From Tsukamurella conjunctivitidis (lineage in GTDB: Bacteria > Actinomycetota > Actinomycetes > Mycobacteriales > Mycobacteriaceae): a stretch of DNA of 56,954 nucleotides. The number at the start of each line of letters is the position of its first letter. The first letter of the stretch is position 1. Both the position numbers and the translations under genes were made by a program. Where the stretch lies: NCBI RefSeq assembly GCF_007858475.1, contig NZ_VIGX01000023.1:1-56954 (forward strand). Direction: 5' to 3'. Shown piece after piece: positions 1 to 8,003 of the stretch. Under the pieces are notes generated by a model. The model was not told the origin of the DNA. It saw only the letters and a program-made list of their open reading frames with translations, and did no database searches.

Positions 1-133
1 TGAGCGCGCCCGCCGGCGGGTCGAATCCGAGGCCCGCGGCGATGCGGCGGGCCGTGTCGTGCGCGGCGAGGTAGGCGTCGCCCGCAGGGACGTACGGGCC
101 CGGCTCCTGCGGCCAGAACGCGGGCGCGGTCAC
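1..133 (-). CDS. Hypothetical protein, N-terminal part only (runs off left edge)
   Basis: The frame starts at a GTG at 133 that overlaps the stop of the upstream gene in a GTGA junction, so it is the third gene of a coupled minus-strand set. About 44 residues are visible. They begin with a Pro/Phe/Trp-rich stretch (VTAPAFWPQEPGPYV), followed by an Ala-rich helix. No family can be named from this fragment. Its position after a YbaB-like protein and a small helical protein resembles ESX/type VII-associated loci in Mycobacteriales, where the last gene is often a large effector, but that is only a contextual guess. Confidence 0.5.
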   Translation of the reverse strand, partial: MTAPAFWPQEPGPYVPAGDAYLAAHDTARRIAAGLGFDPPAGAL

Positions 134-408
134 CGGACGGCCTCGATCGATTCGGCCGCGGCGCGATCGGTCCCGGCCGCGCGGTGCGCTCGCCGCCGGA
201 TGCCTGCGGCGAGTACCCGCAGCTCGGCGACGGCGGCGGCGTGCAGCTCCCGCGCCGCGGCGTCGGACGCGGCGGGCACGTCCCCGAGGGCGCGGGCGTA
301 CCGATCCTCGGGCAGCGGAAGAGGTTCCGGGGCGGGCAGGGCGTCCGCCAGCGCGTCGACGGTGCGCGCCTGCCGCTCCCAGGCATCCGGGTCGAGTTCG
401 AAGATCAT
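130..408 (-). CDS. Small helical protein, possibly ESX/EspC-like
   Basis: A 92-residue, Ala-rich, predicted all-helical protein with no signal peptide and no cysteines. Its ATG (406-408) overlaps the stop of the YbaB-like gene (405-407) and its stop overlaps the GTG of the next gene, so all three genes are translationally coupled. The start VDAL/ADAL region and the long second helix (about residues 45-80) fit the size and shape of EspC-type or WXG100-like type VII secretion partners. There is no clear WXG motif, so the assignment is weak. Confidence 0.6.
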   Translation of the reverse strand: MIFELDPDAWERQARTVDALADALPAPEPLPLPEDRYARALGDVPAASDAAARELHAAAVAELRVLAAGIRRRAHRAAGTDRAAAESIEAVR

Positions 409-707
409 CGCGGCACCCGGGTCAGTTCGGCGCGCCGCTCGTAGTGCTCGCGCAGGCTGCCCGCCGCGCGGGCAGCGAGCTCGACGATCAAGGGCCCCAG
501 CCGTTCCGGTGGATGGGCGCGCGGGGCTCCCGGCGCCAGGTCGACGTCGACGACGTGCCCGCGCACGTCGACGGTGACGGTGACCGTCCGGTCCTGCGAC
601 CGCGCCGTCACGCGGGCCGTCCGGAACTCCTCGTCGAGCCGCGCGAGCTCCGCCTCGCGGCGTTGGACGTCGGCGAGCAGTGCGGCGGCGTCGCCGATCT
701 CAGTCAT
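405..707 (-). CDS. YbaB/EbfC-family DNA-binding-like protein
   Basis: 100 residues. An N-terminal coiled helix (about 8-35, rich in E, R and L) is followed by a beta segment with TVTVTVDVRGHVVDVDL (about 40-58) and a C-terminal helix. This is the layout of YbaB/EbfC nucleoid proteins and of the YbaB-like proteins that sit next to ESX substrates in mycobacteria. The ATG at 707 is preferred over the longer open frame because the upstream part has no family-like sequence. It heads the three-gene coupled set that leaves the window to the left. Confidence 0.7.
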   Translation of the reverse strand: MTEIGDAAALLADVQRREAELARLDEEFRTARVTARSQDRTVTVTVDVRGHVVDVDLAPGAPRAHPPERLGPLIVELAARAAGSLREHYERRAELTRVPR

Positions 708-807
708 GAATCCCCCGATTCCGCGGGCGCCCCCACGCCCGTTGGGATCATCATGCCGTGTGCCCGGCCCGGAGGTGCGGGTTCGGCGCGAACTCCCGTC
801 CGCTCGG

Positions 808-1833
808 TCACGCCTCCCAGTCCGGCAGGGTGTCGGCCGCCACCGCGGGCAGTTCGACACGCAGGCGCGATCCGCCTCGCGGCGAGTCCTCGATGCGCAC
901 CGAACCGCCGTGCGCGCGCACGATCTCGTCGATGATGACCAGCGCGAGCCCGGTGCCATCGGGGCGCCCGCGGTCGGGGTCCGCGAACGGCGCGAAGGCC
1001 CGCTCGCGCTCGGCGGCGGAGATGGGCGGGCCGTCGTCGTCGACGCGGAGGACGACGGCGTCGTCGAACGTGGCGATGCGCAGAGCGACGGCCGATTCCG
1101 CGTGGCGGGCGGCCTCGTCGACGAGGTACTGCATCAGCACGGCCAGATGGGTACGGGCGCCGAGCACCAGGGTCGCGAGGTCGCCGTCGACGGAGAAGGC
1201 GACCGCGGCCGGGACGCGGACGTCGGTCATCACCTCGAACCACGGGAGGATCTCCCGGCGCGGCCGCTCGCCGGCGCGGAGGCGCGCGAGGAGCAGCACG
1301 TCGGCGGCGGTGGCCTGCAGGCGTTCCGCGTCGGCGAGGCCCCGCTGGACGGCGTGCGCGGGGTCGGGCCCGCCCGGCCGGGTCGCGGCGGACAGGCCCG
1401 CTCGCACCGTGGCCAATGGGCCGCGCAGGGCGTCCGCGGCGTCGCCCACGAAGTCGAGGCGGCGCTCCGCACCGCGCTGGCGCCGGTCGAGGGCGTCGTT
1501 GAGGGTTCGGGCGAGCCGGGCGAGTTCGTCCTCGCCCCCGGGTTCGTCGACGCGCAGCCGCGGATCGCCGTCGGCGAGCGAGCCGAATCGCCGCTCCAGC
1601 GCGCCCACCCGGCGCAACACGCGGTCGGCGGTGATCCACGCGATCAGGCCGCCGAGCAGGCCCGCCAGGAGCGCGACCCCGAGCACCGCGACCGCCGGGC
1701 GGTCCGCGACGCCGCCGGTGAGCCACAGGAGCGTCCCCGCGACGGCGACGACGGGCACGACCACCGCCGCAGCGAGCAGTGACAGGCGGGTACGCACCCC
1801 GACGGACGTGCGCGGCACCGGGGTCCCAGCCAC
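808..1833 (-). CDS. Degenerate sensor histidine kinase (phospho-His replaced by Asp)
   Basis: 341 residues. Two N-terminal membrane segments (about 10-30 and 37-57) are followed by a HAMP-like linker, a dimerisation/H-box region around 126-140, and a C-terminal HATPase domain with G1 (DDDGPPI) and G2 (GTGLALVIIDEI) boxes. The GTG at 1833 was chosen because a strong GGAGGAGG ribosome site precedes it. In the H-box F-x4-s-H-E-L-R-x-P-L, the sequence reads FVGDAADALRGPL, so Asp134 (codon 1432-1434) occupies the His position and Glu is Ala. The N-box also lacks its Asn residues. No response regulator lies nearby. It may bind ATP or act as a scaffold but is unlikely to autophosphorylate on His. 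Confidence 0.8.
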   Translation of the reverse strand: MAGTPVPRTSVGVRTRLSLLAAAVVVPVVAVAGTLLWLTGGVADRPAVAVLGVALLAGLLGGLIAWITADRVLRRVGALERRFGSLADGDPRLRVDEPGGEDELARLARTLNDALDRRQRGAERRLDFVGDAADALRGPLATVRAGLSAATRPGGPDPAHAVQRGLADAERLQATAADVLLLARLRAGERPRREILPWFEVMTDVRVPAAVAFSVDGDLATLVLGARTHLAVLMQYLVDEAARHAESAVALRIATFDDAVVLRVDDDGPPISAAERERAFAPFADPDRGRPDGTGLALVIIDEIVRAHGGSVRIEDSPRGGSRLRVELPAVAADTLPDWEA

Positions 1834-1966
1834 TCGTCCTCCTCCCGGGCGCCGATCGCCACGTCCGCGGCGGTGCGATCGCGTCGGCACCGTTCCCCGG
1901 GTTGACGATACCGACCGGGGACGCCTTCCCGGCGCTGATCGCACCGTCGGCGTGCGGCGTGGCGGA

Positions 1967-2668
1967 CTAGCCGGCAGCGCCGGGCGGCAGCAGGTCCGGC
2001 CGACGGTCCGCCGTCCGCGCGAGGGACTGCTCGCGGCGCCACTGCGCGACCTTGGCGTGGTCGCCCGAGAGCAGGACCGGGGGGACGGTGAGCTCGCGCC
2101 AGGTCTCCGGGCGCGTGTACGAGGGCCCCTCGAGGAGGCCGCCGGCACCGTCGGAGAAGGAATCGTCCTGGTGGCTGAGCTTGTTGCCCAGCACGCCGGG
2201 GATGAGCCGGCCGAAGGCCTCGACCATGACGAGCACGGCGACCTCGCCGCCGATGAGCACGTAGTCGCCGATGGACACCTCGACGACGCGCACGCGGCGG
2301 GCGGCGTCGTCGAAGACGCGCTGGTCGATGCCCTCGTACCTGCCGCAGGCGAAGACGATGTGCTCCTCGCGGGCCCACTCGTGCGCCATGGCCTGGGTGA
2401 ACGGGACACCCGCGGGCGTGGGCACCACGAGCAGGGCGTCGTCGGGGCAGACCTCGTCGAGCGCGGGCCCCCAGACCGTGGGCTTCATGACCATGCCGGG
2501 CCCGCCGCCGTAGGGCGAGTCGTCGACGGCCTTGTGCACGTCGTGGGTCCAGTCGCGCAGATCGTGCACGCCGAACTCGAGGAGCCCCTTGTCGACGGCC
2601 TTGCCCAGCAGCGCCTGCCGCAGCGGCGCGAGGTACTCGGGGAAGATGGTGACCACGTCGATGCGCAT
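1967..2668 (-). CDS. trmD: tRNA (guanine37-N1)-methyltransferase TrmD
   Basis: 233 residues, close to the normal family length. It methylates N1 of G37 next to the anticodon of tRNAs reading CUN, CCN and CGG, using S-adenosylmethionine, and so prevents +1 frameshifting. The N-terminus ([12 protein letters not shown]), the substrate loop [13 protein letters not shown] (51-63) and the knot region with [11 protein letters not shown] are all clear. It is the last gene of the conserved rpsP-khpA-rimM-trmD operon, 3 bases after rimM. The C-terminal tail is Arg/Asp-rich and ends PPGAAG. Confidence 0.97.
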   Translation of the reverse strand: MRIDVVTIFPEYLAPLRQALLGKAVDKGLLEFGVHDLRDWTHDVHKAVDDSPYGGGPGMVMKPTVWGPALDEVCPDDALLVVPTPAGVPFTQAMAHEWAREEHIVFACGRYEGIDQRVFDDAARRVRVVEVSIGDYVLIGGEVAVLVMVEAFGRLIPGVLGNKLSHQDDSFSDGAGGLLEGPSYTRPETWRELTVPPVLLSGDHAKVAQWRREQSLARTADRRPDLLPPGAAG

Positions 2669-2671
2669 GCG

Positions 2672-3193
2672 CTACTCCGGGTCGAGGAGGCCTTCGGGGG
2701 CGTCCACGAGGACGAAACCGCCGGCGATGTCGATCTCGGGCACGATGGCGGTGACGAACGGGATGAGGATCTCGCGGCCGTCGGGCGCCTTCACCGACAG
2801 CAGTTCGCCACCGGGCGCGTGCAGCACCTCGGCGATCGTCCCGACGTCCTCGCCGGCGATCGTGCGCACGGCGAGCCCCTCGAGCTCGTGGTCGTAGAAC
2901 TCGTCGGGGTCCTCGCTCGGCGCGACGTCGGCGGAGTCGATGAGGAAGAGGGTGCCGCGCAGGTCGTCGGCGGCGGTGCGGTCGTTCACGCCCTCCAGAC
3001 GCACCAGCAGCCTCCCGGAATGATTCCGGGAGGCTGCCACGGTGTAGTTCTGCGTGCGCGTCTCGCGGGGGCGCCGGCCGGTGAGGACGGCGCCGTCCGC
3101 GAAGCGGAGCTCGGGTGAATCGGTGCGCACCTCCACGACGATCTCGCCGCGGATGCCGTGCGACTTGGCGACACGGCCGATCACGAGCTCCAT
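2672..3193 (-). CDS. rimM: 16S rRNA processing protein RimM
   Basis: 173 residues. RimM binds ribosomal protein S19 and helps mature the head of the 30S subunit. The N-terminal RimM domain (MELVIGRVAKSHGIRGEIVV, 1-20) and the C-terminal PRC-barrel (about 95-170, with FYDHELEGL and EILIPFV) are both present. The ATG at 3193 is the canonical start; the open frame extends upstream without family similarity. It sits 4 bases after khpA and 3 bases before trmD. The DNA at 3007-3037, inside the coding region, is a perfect 15-bp-arm palindrome (listed separately). Confidence 0.96.
   Translation of the reverse strand: MELVIGRVAKSHGIRGEIVVEVRTDSPELRFADGAVLTGRRPRETRTQNYTVAASRNHSGRLLVRLEGVNDRTAADDLRGTLFLIDSADVAPSEDPDEFYDHELEGLAVRTIAGEDVGTIAEVLHAPGGELLSVKAPDGREILIPFVTAIVPEIDIAGGFVLVDAPEGLLDPE
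3007..3037. repeat. Perfect 31-bp palindrome inside rimM
   Basis: Two 15-base arms, GCAGCCTCCCGGAAT (3007-3021) and its exact reverse complement (3023-3037), are separated by a single G. The segment encodes AASRNHSGRL, which still fits the RimM fold, so it is not an obvious insertion. It could form a very stable hairpin or cruciform in either strand, or serve as a dimer binding site. Confidence 0.8.
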
Positions 3194-3197
3194 CGGG

Positions 3198-3446
3198 TCA
3201 GCGGACCCGATCGGTGTCGACGACGTCGATCCGGATGCCCTTGCCGCCGATGCCGGTGACGAGGGTACGCAGGGCGGTGGCGGTCCGGCCGCTGCGGCCG
3301 ATGACCTTGCCCAGGTCGTCCGGGTTGACGTGGACCTCGATGACACGGCCGCGACGGCCGGTGATGAGGTCGACGCGGACGTCCTCCGGGTTCGACACGA
3401 TGCCGCGCACGAGGTGCTCGACGGCGTCGGCGACGACGGCGCTCAT
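3198..3446 (-). CDS. khpA: KH-domain RNA-binding protein KhpA
   Basis: 82 residues forming a single KH domain with the GxxG loop in KVIGRSGRTA (about 46-55). KhpA-type proteins bind structured RNAs, and in Gram-positives partner with KhpB/Jag in cell division and RNA regulation. It lies between rpsP and rimM, the standard place in actinobacteria. Its ATG (3444-3446) shares one base with the rpsP stop TAA, so translation is probably coupled. Confidence 0.93.
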   Translation of the reverse strand: MSAVVADAVEHLVRGIVSNPEDVRVDLITGRRGRVIEVHVNPDDLGKVIGRSGRTATALRTLVTGIGGKGIRIDVVDTDRVR

Positions 3447-3913
3447 TACTCGCCCTCGGCCGGAGCCTCGGCGGCGGCCTCGGCGGGAGCCTCAGCAGCC
3501 TCGGCGGGGGCCTCGTCGGCCTTCTTCTCCGCCTTCTTCTTGGGCGTGGTGGCGGCCGCGGCGGGCTCCTTGTCGGCCTCGGCGAGCGCGGCGTTGAAGA
3601 GGTCCAGCTTGGACGGCTTCTCAGCGGCGGTCTTCAGGGTGCCCTCGGCGCCGGGGAGACCCTTGAACTTCTGCCAGTCGCCGGTGATCTTCAGGAGAGC
3701 GAGAACCGGCTCGGTCGGCTGCGCGCCGACACCCAGCCAGTACTGCACGCGCTCCGAGTCGATCTGGATGAGCGACGGCTCCTCCTTGGGGTGGTACTTG
3801 CCGATCGACTCGATCGCGCGGCCGTTGCGGCGGGTGCGCGAGTCGGCGATGACGACGCGGTACTGGGGGTTGCGGATCTTGCCGAGCCGCGTGAGCTTGA
3901 TCTTGACAGCCAT
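3446..3913 (-). CDS. rpsP: 30S ribosomal protein S16 with long acidic/Ala-rich tail
   Basis: 155 residues. The first 85 or so are canonical S16 ([20 protein letters not shown]). The C-terminal ~50 residues are a low-complexity extension, first Lys-rich ([11 protein letters not shown]) then repeats of APAEAAE. Mycobacterial S16 proteins also carry Ala/Glu/Lys tails, so this is a lineage trait with no known function. It is the first gene of the rpsP-khpA-rimM-trmD operon; the upstream gap 3914-4139 must hold its promoter and, on the other strand, that of the decarboxylase. Confidence 0.97.
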   Translation of the reverse strand: MAVKIKLTRLGKIRNPQYRVVIADSRTRRNGRAIESIGKYHPKEEPSLIQIDSERVQYWLGVGAQPTEPVLALLKITGDWQKFKGLPGAEGTLKTAAEKPSKLDLFNAALAEADKEPAAAATTPKKKAEKKADEAPAEAAEAPAEAAAEAPAEGE

Positions 3914-4139
3914 GTGCTGTGGTTCCTTCGTTCGTAGTCACGTGTGCAATTCAGCGATGCGTCAGGATGAACGCACCCGGTTTTGCCGTCTGGTTGCGTG
4001 ACCGCCGGGCGGTATCTCAGCCGCTGCCGGTCAGCAGCGATCCATTCTGCCATGTCGCGCGGGCCGCACGAAATCGCCGGAGCACGGCCGCCTGCTCGCT
4101 CGGCCTGCCGCCCCCGGCGGGCGGCGGTAGCGTTCGGCC

Positions 4140-5522
4140 ATGAGCACGAATCCCCTCGACGACGACGCCGTTCTCATCCCCGCCTACGCGAGCCGCCTCG
4201 GGACGGATCCGCTCCCCCGCGCCCGGCTCGCCGATACGGAGACCACGCCGTCCGAGGCGTACCGCTTCATCCACGACGAGCTGATGCTCGACGGCCAGTC
4301 GCGCATGAACCTCGCGACCTTCGTCACCACGTGGATGGAGCCGCAGGGGCAGGCACTGATGGCGGAGTCCTTCGACAAGAACGCCATCGACCACGACGAG
4401 TATCCGGCCACGTCGGCGATCGACGCGCGGACGGTCGCGATCGTGGCGGACCTCTTCCATGCGCCGGGCCTGGACCCGGCCGACCCGGCATCGGCCACGG
4501 GCACCTCGACGATCGGCTCCTCCGAGGCCGTCATGCTGGCCGGGCTCGCCCTCAAGTGGCGCTGGCGCAAGGCCCGCACGGCCCGGGGCCTCGACGCGAG
4601 CGCCCCCAAGCTCGTGCTGGGTGCGAACGTCCAGGTGGTGTGGGAGAAGTTCTGCCGGTACTTCGACGTCGAGCCCGTCTACCTGCCGATCGAACCCGGC
4701 CGCTACGTGATCACGCCCGAGCAGGTGCGCGCCGCCGTCGATGAGAACACCATCGGTGCGGTCACCATCCTGGGCACCACCTTCACGGGCGAGTACGAGG
4801 ACGTCGCCGGGGTGTGCGCGACCCTCGACGACCTGGCGGCGCAGGGCGGCCCGGACGTCCCGGTGCACGTCGACGCCGCGAGCGGGGGTTTCGTGGCCCC
4901 GTTCCTCGATCCCGACCTCGTCTGGGACTTCCGGCTGCCCCGGGTCGCGTCGATCAACGCCTCGGGGCACAAGTACGGCCTCACCTACCCGGGTATCGGC
5001 TTCGTCGTCTTCCGGGATCGCGCGGCGCTGGACGAGGAACTGGTCTTCCGAGTCAACTATCTCGGCGGCGACATGCCGACCTTCACGCTCAACTTCTCGC
5101 GCCCGGGCGCGCAGATCATCGGGCAGTACTACAACTTCGTCCGGTTGGGCCGCGACGGCTACACGAAAGTCATGCGGGCGCTGCGCGGCACGGCGAGGTG
5201 GCTCGCGAAGGAACTCGGTGCAGTGGAGCACCTGCACGTGGTCACCGACGGTTCGGCACTGCCCGTGGTGACCCTGACGATCGACGACGACGCTCCGTTC
5301 ACCGCCTTCGACGTCTCGCACGATCTGCGCGCGTACGGCTGGCAGGTCCCCGCGTACACGATGCCGGCCGACGCACAGGAGGTCACGGTGCTCCGCATCG
5401 TGGTGCGCGAGGGCTTCTCGGGCGACCTCGCGGGCAAGCTGCGCGACGACCTCATCGCCACCCTGAACCGGCTGGGCCGCCCGGACGCGCCGCGCGAACC
5501 GCGGGTCGCTTTCCACTACTAG
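4140..5522 (+). CDS. gadB: Glutamate decarboxylase (PLP-dependent)
   Basis: 460 residues. It converts L-glutamate to gamma-aminobutyrate and CO2, consuming a proton, usually in acid resistance or GABA metabolism. The fold-type I signature is intact: SSEAVMLAGLALKW (127-140), the HVDAASGG stretch with PLP-binding Asp245, and the PLP Schiff-base Lys278 in NASGHKYGL. Length matches the bacterial Gad family. No glutamate/GABA antiporter is adjacent. It is divergent from rpsP over a 226-base gap; no regulator is obviously linked. Confidence 0.95.
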   Translation: MSTNPLDDDAVLIPAYASRLGTDPLPRARLADTETTPSEAYRFIHDELMLDGQSRMNLATFVTTWMEPQGQALMAESFDKNAIDHDEYPATSAIDARTVAIVADLFHAPGLDPADPASATGTSTIGSSEAVMLAGLALKWRWRKARTARGLDASAPKLVLGANVQVVWEKFCRYFDVEPVYLPIEPGRYVITPEQVRAAVDENTIGAVTILGTTFTGEYEDVAGVCATLDDLAAQGGPDVPVHVDAASGGFVAPFLDPDLVWDFRLPRVASINASGHKYGLTYPGIGFVVFRDRAALDEELVFRVNYLGGDMPTFTLNFSRPGAQIIGQYYNFVRLGRDGYTKVMRALRGTARWLAKELGAVEHLHVVTDGSALPVVTLTIDDDAPFTAFDVSHDLRAYGWQVPAYTMPADAQEVTVLRIVVREGFSGDLAGKLRDDLIATLNRLGRPDAPREPRVAFHY

Positions 5523-5759
5523 CGGCGTGGCCCGGACAAGCGGCTCCCGCCGTGGGGCCCGTGTGGCGGTTAGGCTCGGTGACGAGCACGGTCAGCGCCG
5601 CGTGACACGCGCCACTTCGGTGTCGATGTTGCGAAAGCAATGGTTACCGGCGGGTAAACTCAACCTGTCGTCGCCTGAGCGGTGCACCGTCAGCCCGGTG
5701 TAGACCACTGCCAGGCCGCATACAGCCACCTCGCAGGATCGGACCACAGACTCAGACAC

Positions 5760-7082
5760 ATGGCCACGCACCTGGACCGCACCACCCCGTCTCCGGCGAC
5801 CGCCGGAGCCGCCGGGGTCGCCCGTTCCCGCGGCGGCTACCTCTACCAGTTGGACTTCGTCCGCACGATCACGTTCCTGCTCGTGGTCTTCATCCACACG
5901 CTGACCAACACCAACGACGAGGTCAACGGCACCGTCACCAACGCGATCGCGATGAACCTGCACTTCACCCGCAACGCGTTCTTCGCGCTGACGGGACTCG
6001 TGCTGGCCTACGGCATCGTGGAGCGGGGCGCACGCCTGAGCCCGGTGCGGTTCTGGCGCAAGCGGCTCACCCTGGTGATCACCCCCTTCGTGCTGTGGGC
6101 GTTCGCCTACTGGGCGTACGACATGGTGGTCGGCGGCAACGCGGGTCTGATCCCGGGACAGCTGGGCGACTTCTGGAACAGCCTCAAGTGGGGCGGGACC
6201 AACGGCTATCAGCTGTACTTCATCTTCGTCACCCTGCAGATCTACCTGCTGTTCCCGTTGATCTTCGCGTTCGTCGAGCGGACCCGCCGGTTCCACGCCC
6301 CGATCCTCGCCGTCAGCGCCGTCCTGCAGGTGGGCATCTACGTCGCGGCCACGTACTGGAACCCGACGACCGGCTGGTGGGGCGAGAACTTCTGGCACCT
6401 GTACGCCACGTTCGTGCCGTACCAGTTCTTCATCCTGCTCGGCGTCATCGCAGCCTTCCACCGGGAGCGGATCGAGGGTGTCCTGCTGCGGCACGCTCCG
6501 CTGGTCTTCGCGGCCGCGGCGCTGACCGCCCTGGCGGCACAGGTCTTGTACCGGGTCCGCCTGAACGACGAGACGGCGCCGATCGTGGCGTCGGCGGTCT
6601 TCCAGCCCGCGAACTTCGTGCTGTACGTCGTGTTGGTGGCGGCGGTGTACACCGTGGGTCTGCTGCTCGCCCGCAACCGACATCGACTGCCGCGGCTCAC
6701 CCGCTTCGCGTCCTACGGCGCGAAGCGCTCCTTCGGCGTCTTCCTCGTGCACGTGATGGTCCTGTCCACCCTCCTGCTGCCCCGCACCGCCGACGGTGCG
6801 CCCTGGCTCACGACCGTGCTCCCCTCGCCGTTCGGCACCGCCGTGGCGTACGCGCTCACGCTCGCGATCACTCTCGGCATCGTCGAGGTGCTCAGCCGCG
6901 CGCCGAAGGCGCAGTGGTGGGTGGGCCGCCCGCGCCCGGTCGATCGGGGCCGTCGCGCGAGCGCCCCGGCCGGGCGGACGCGCCCCCGCGCGGAAGCCGC
7001 TGTGCCCGCACCGGCGGAGCCCGTACTCCCCGAGCCCGTGGACCGGAGCCTCGCCGGCATCGCCAGGACCAGCGTTTCTTGA
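5760..7082 (+). CDS. Membrane acyltransferase, acyltransferase-3 (OafA/YrhL) family
   Basis: About 440 residues with roughly ten membrane helices. It starts with the family signature: YLYQLDFVRTITFLLVVFIH, in which an R-x10-H pair brings the catalytic site to the membrane. Such proteins O-acylate cell-wall sugars, lipids or antibiotics. The C-terminal ~60 residues are a Pro/Arg/Ala-rich cytoplasmic tail. An upstream GTG at 5682 would add 26 residues; the ATG at 5760 is preferred because it starts just before the conserved domain, though no strong ribosome site is visible at either. The substrate is unknown. Confidence 0.85.
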   Translation: MATHLDRTTPSPATAGAAGVARSRGGYLYQLDFVRTITFLLVVFIHTLTNTNDEVNGTVTNAIAMNLHFTRNAFFALTGLVLAYGIVERGARLSPVRFWRKRLTLVITPFVLWAFAYWAYDMVVGGNAGLIPGQLGDFWNSLKWGGTNGYQLYFIFVTLQIYLLFPLIFAFVERTRRFHAPILAVSAVLQVGIYVAATYWNPTTGWWGENFWHLYATFVPYQFFILLGVIAAFHRERIEGVLLRHAPLVFAAAALTALAAQVLYRVRLNDETAPIVASAVFQPANFVLYVVLVAAVYTVGLLLARNRHRLPRLTRFASYGAKRSFGVFLVHVMVLSTLLLPRTADGAPWLTTVLPSPFGTAVAYALTLAITLGIVEVLSRAPKAQWWVGRPRPVDRGRRASAPAGRTRPRAEAAVPAPAEPVLPEPVDRSLAGIARTSVS

Positions 7083-7115
7083 CTCTCCCGCCGCTGGAGA
7101 CCGCAGGCTGATCCC

Positions 7116-8000
7116 GTGACCGACGACAGCGCACTGTTCTCCATCGGCGACGTCGCGGCCCGGACCGGCGCGTCGGTGAAGACGATCCGGTTCTGGTCCG
7201 ACGAGGGCCTCGTCCCCACCGTCCGCAGCGCGGCCGGCTACCGGCTGTACGACGTGGAATCGGTGGCGCGGCTCGAGCTGGTCCGGACCCTGCGCGCGCT
7301 GGGCCTCGACGTGAAGACGGTGCGCGCCGTCCTCGCCGAGCGGGTCGGCCTCGCCGCGGTGGCCGACGCCCACGCGAAGGCCCTCGATGCCGAGATCCGG
7401 ACCCTGCGGATCCGGCGGGCGGTGCTGCGGTCGGTCGCCACCAGGAACAGCACGACCGAGGAGTTGAGAATCATGCACGAGATGGCGAACCTGTCCGCGG
7501 CGGAGCGCCAGCGGGTCATCGACGCGTTCGTCGACGAGGCCTTCGCCGACATCGCCCCGGACGCCCCCGGCGCACACATCGCGAACGGCATGCGGTCGAT
7601 GCCCGCCGAGCTGCCCGACGATCCCTCGCCCGCTCAGGTGGACGCGTGGATCGAGCTGGCGGAGCTCGTCGCGGACGCGGGCTTCCGGGCCCGTGCCCGG
7701 GAGATGGCGGTGACCGGTGCGGCGGCGACCGAGCCGGCGGTGATGGTCGATCTCGAGGCCGCACGCGCGGCCGCTGAGGGCGGAACGGACCCGGCGTCGT
7801 CGGAGGCGGCGGCGCTGCTCGACACCCTGCTCCCCGGGGGAACGGACCGGGCCGCGATGGCGGAGCAGATGGCGACCTTCACCGACGCCCGGGTGGAGCG
7901 CTACTGGACGCTGCTGGGCGTGCTGAACGGCTGGCCGCGGCGCCCGGCGATGGTGCCGGCGGCGGAGTGGCTCATCGCCGCGCTCCGCGCGCACGCCTAG
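7116..8000 (+). CDS. MerR-family transcriptional regulator
   Basis: 294 residues. The N-terminal MerR winged helix (about 8-75: FSIGDVAARTGASVKTIRFW, then the YRLYD wing) is followed by a dimerisation helix and a long Ala-rich C-terminal domain (about 120-294) with no metal-binding cysteines. It therefore probably senses a drug or small organic molecule rather than a metal. The GTG at 7116 is 33 bases after the acyltransferase stop, so it may share that transcript. Confidence 0.9.
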   Translation: MTDDSALFSIGDVAARTGASVKTIRFWSDEGLVPTVRSAAGYRLYDVESVARLELVRTLRALGLDVKTVRAVLAERVGLAAVADAHAKALDAEIRTLRIRRAVLRSVATRNSTTEELRIMHEMANLSAAERQRVIDAFVDEAFADIAPDAPGAHIANGMRSMPAELPDDPSPAQVDAWIELAELVADAGFRARAREMAVTGAAATEPAVMVDLEAARAAAEGGTDPASSEAAALLDTLLPGGTDRAAMAEQMATFTDARVERYWTLLGVLNGWPRRPAMVPAAEWLIAALRAHA

Positions 8001-8003
8001 CGG

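Noticed and set aside
704-3118. Very long open frames on both strands over trmD, rimM and the kinase gene
   Set aside because: They are Arg/Pro/Ala-rich shadows created by high GC at codon third positions and have no family-like sequence.
5592-7994. 800-codon minus-strand open frame over the acyltransferase and MerR genes
   Set aside because: It is the antisense of two well-recognised plus-strand genes; the composition is Arg/Gly/Asp-rich and featureless.
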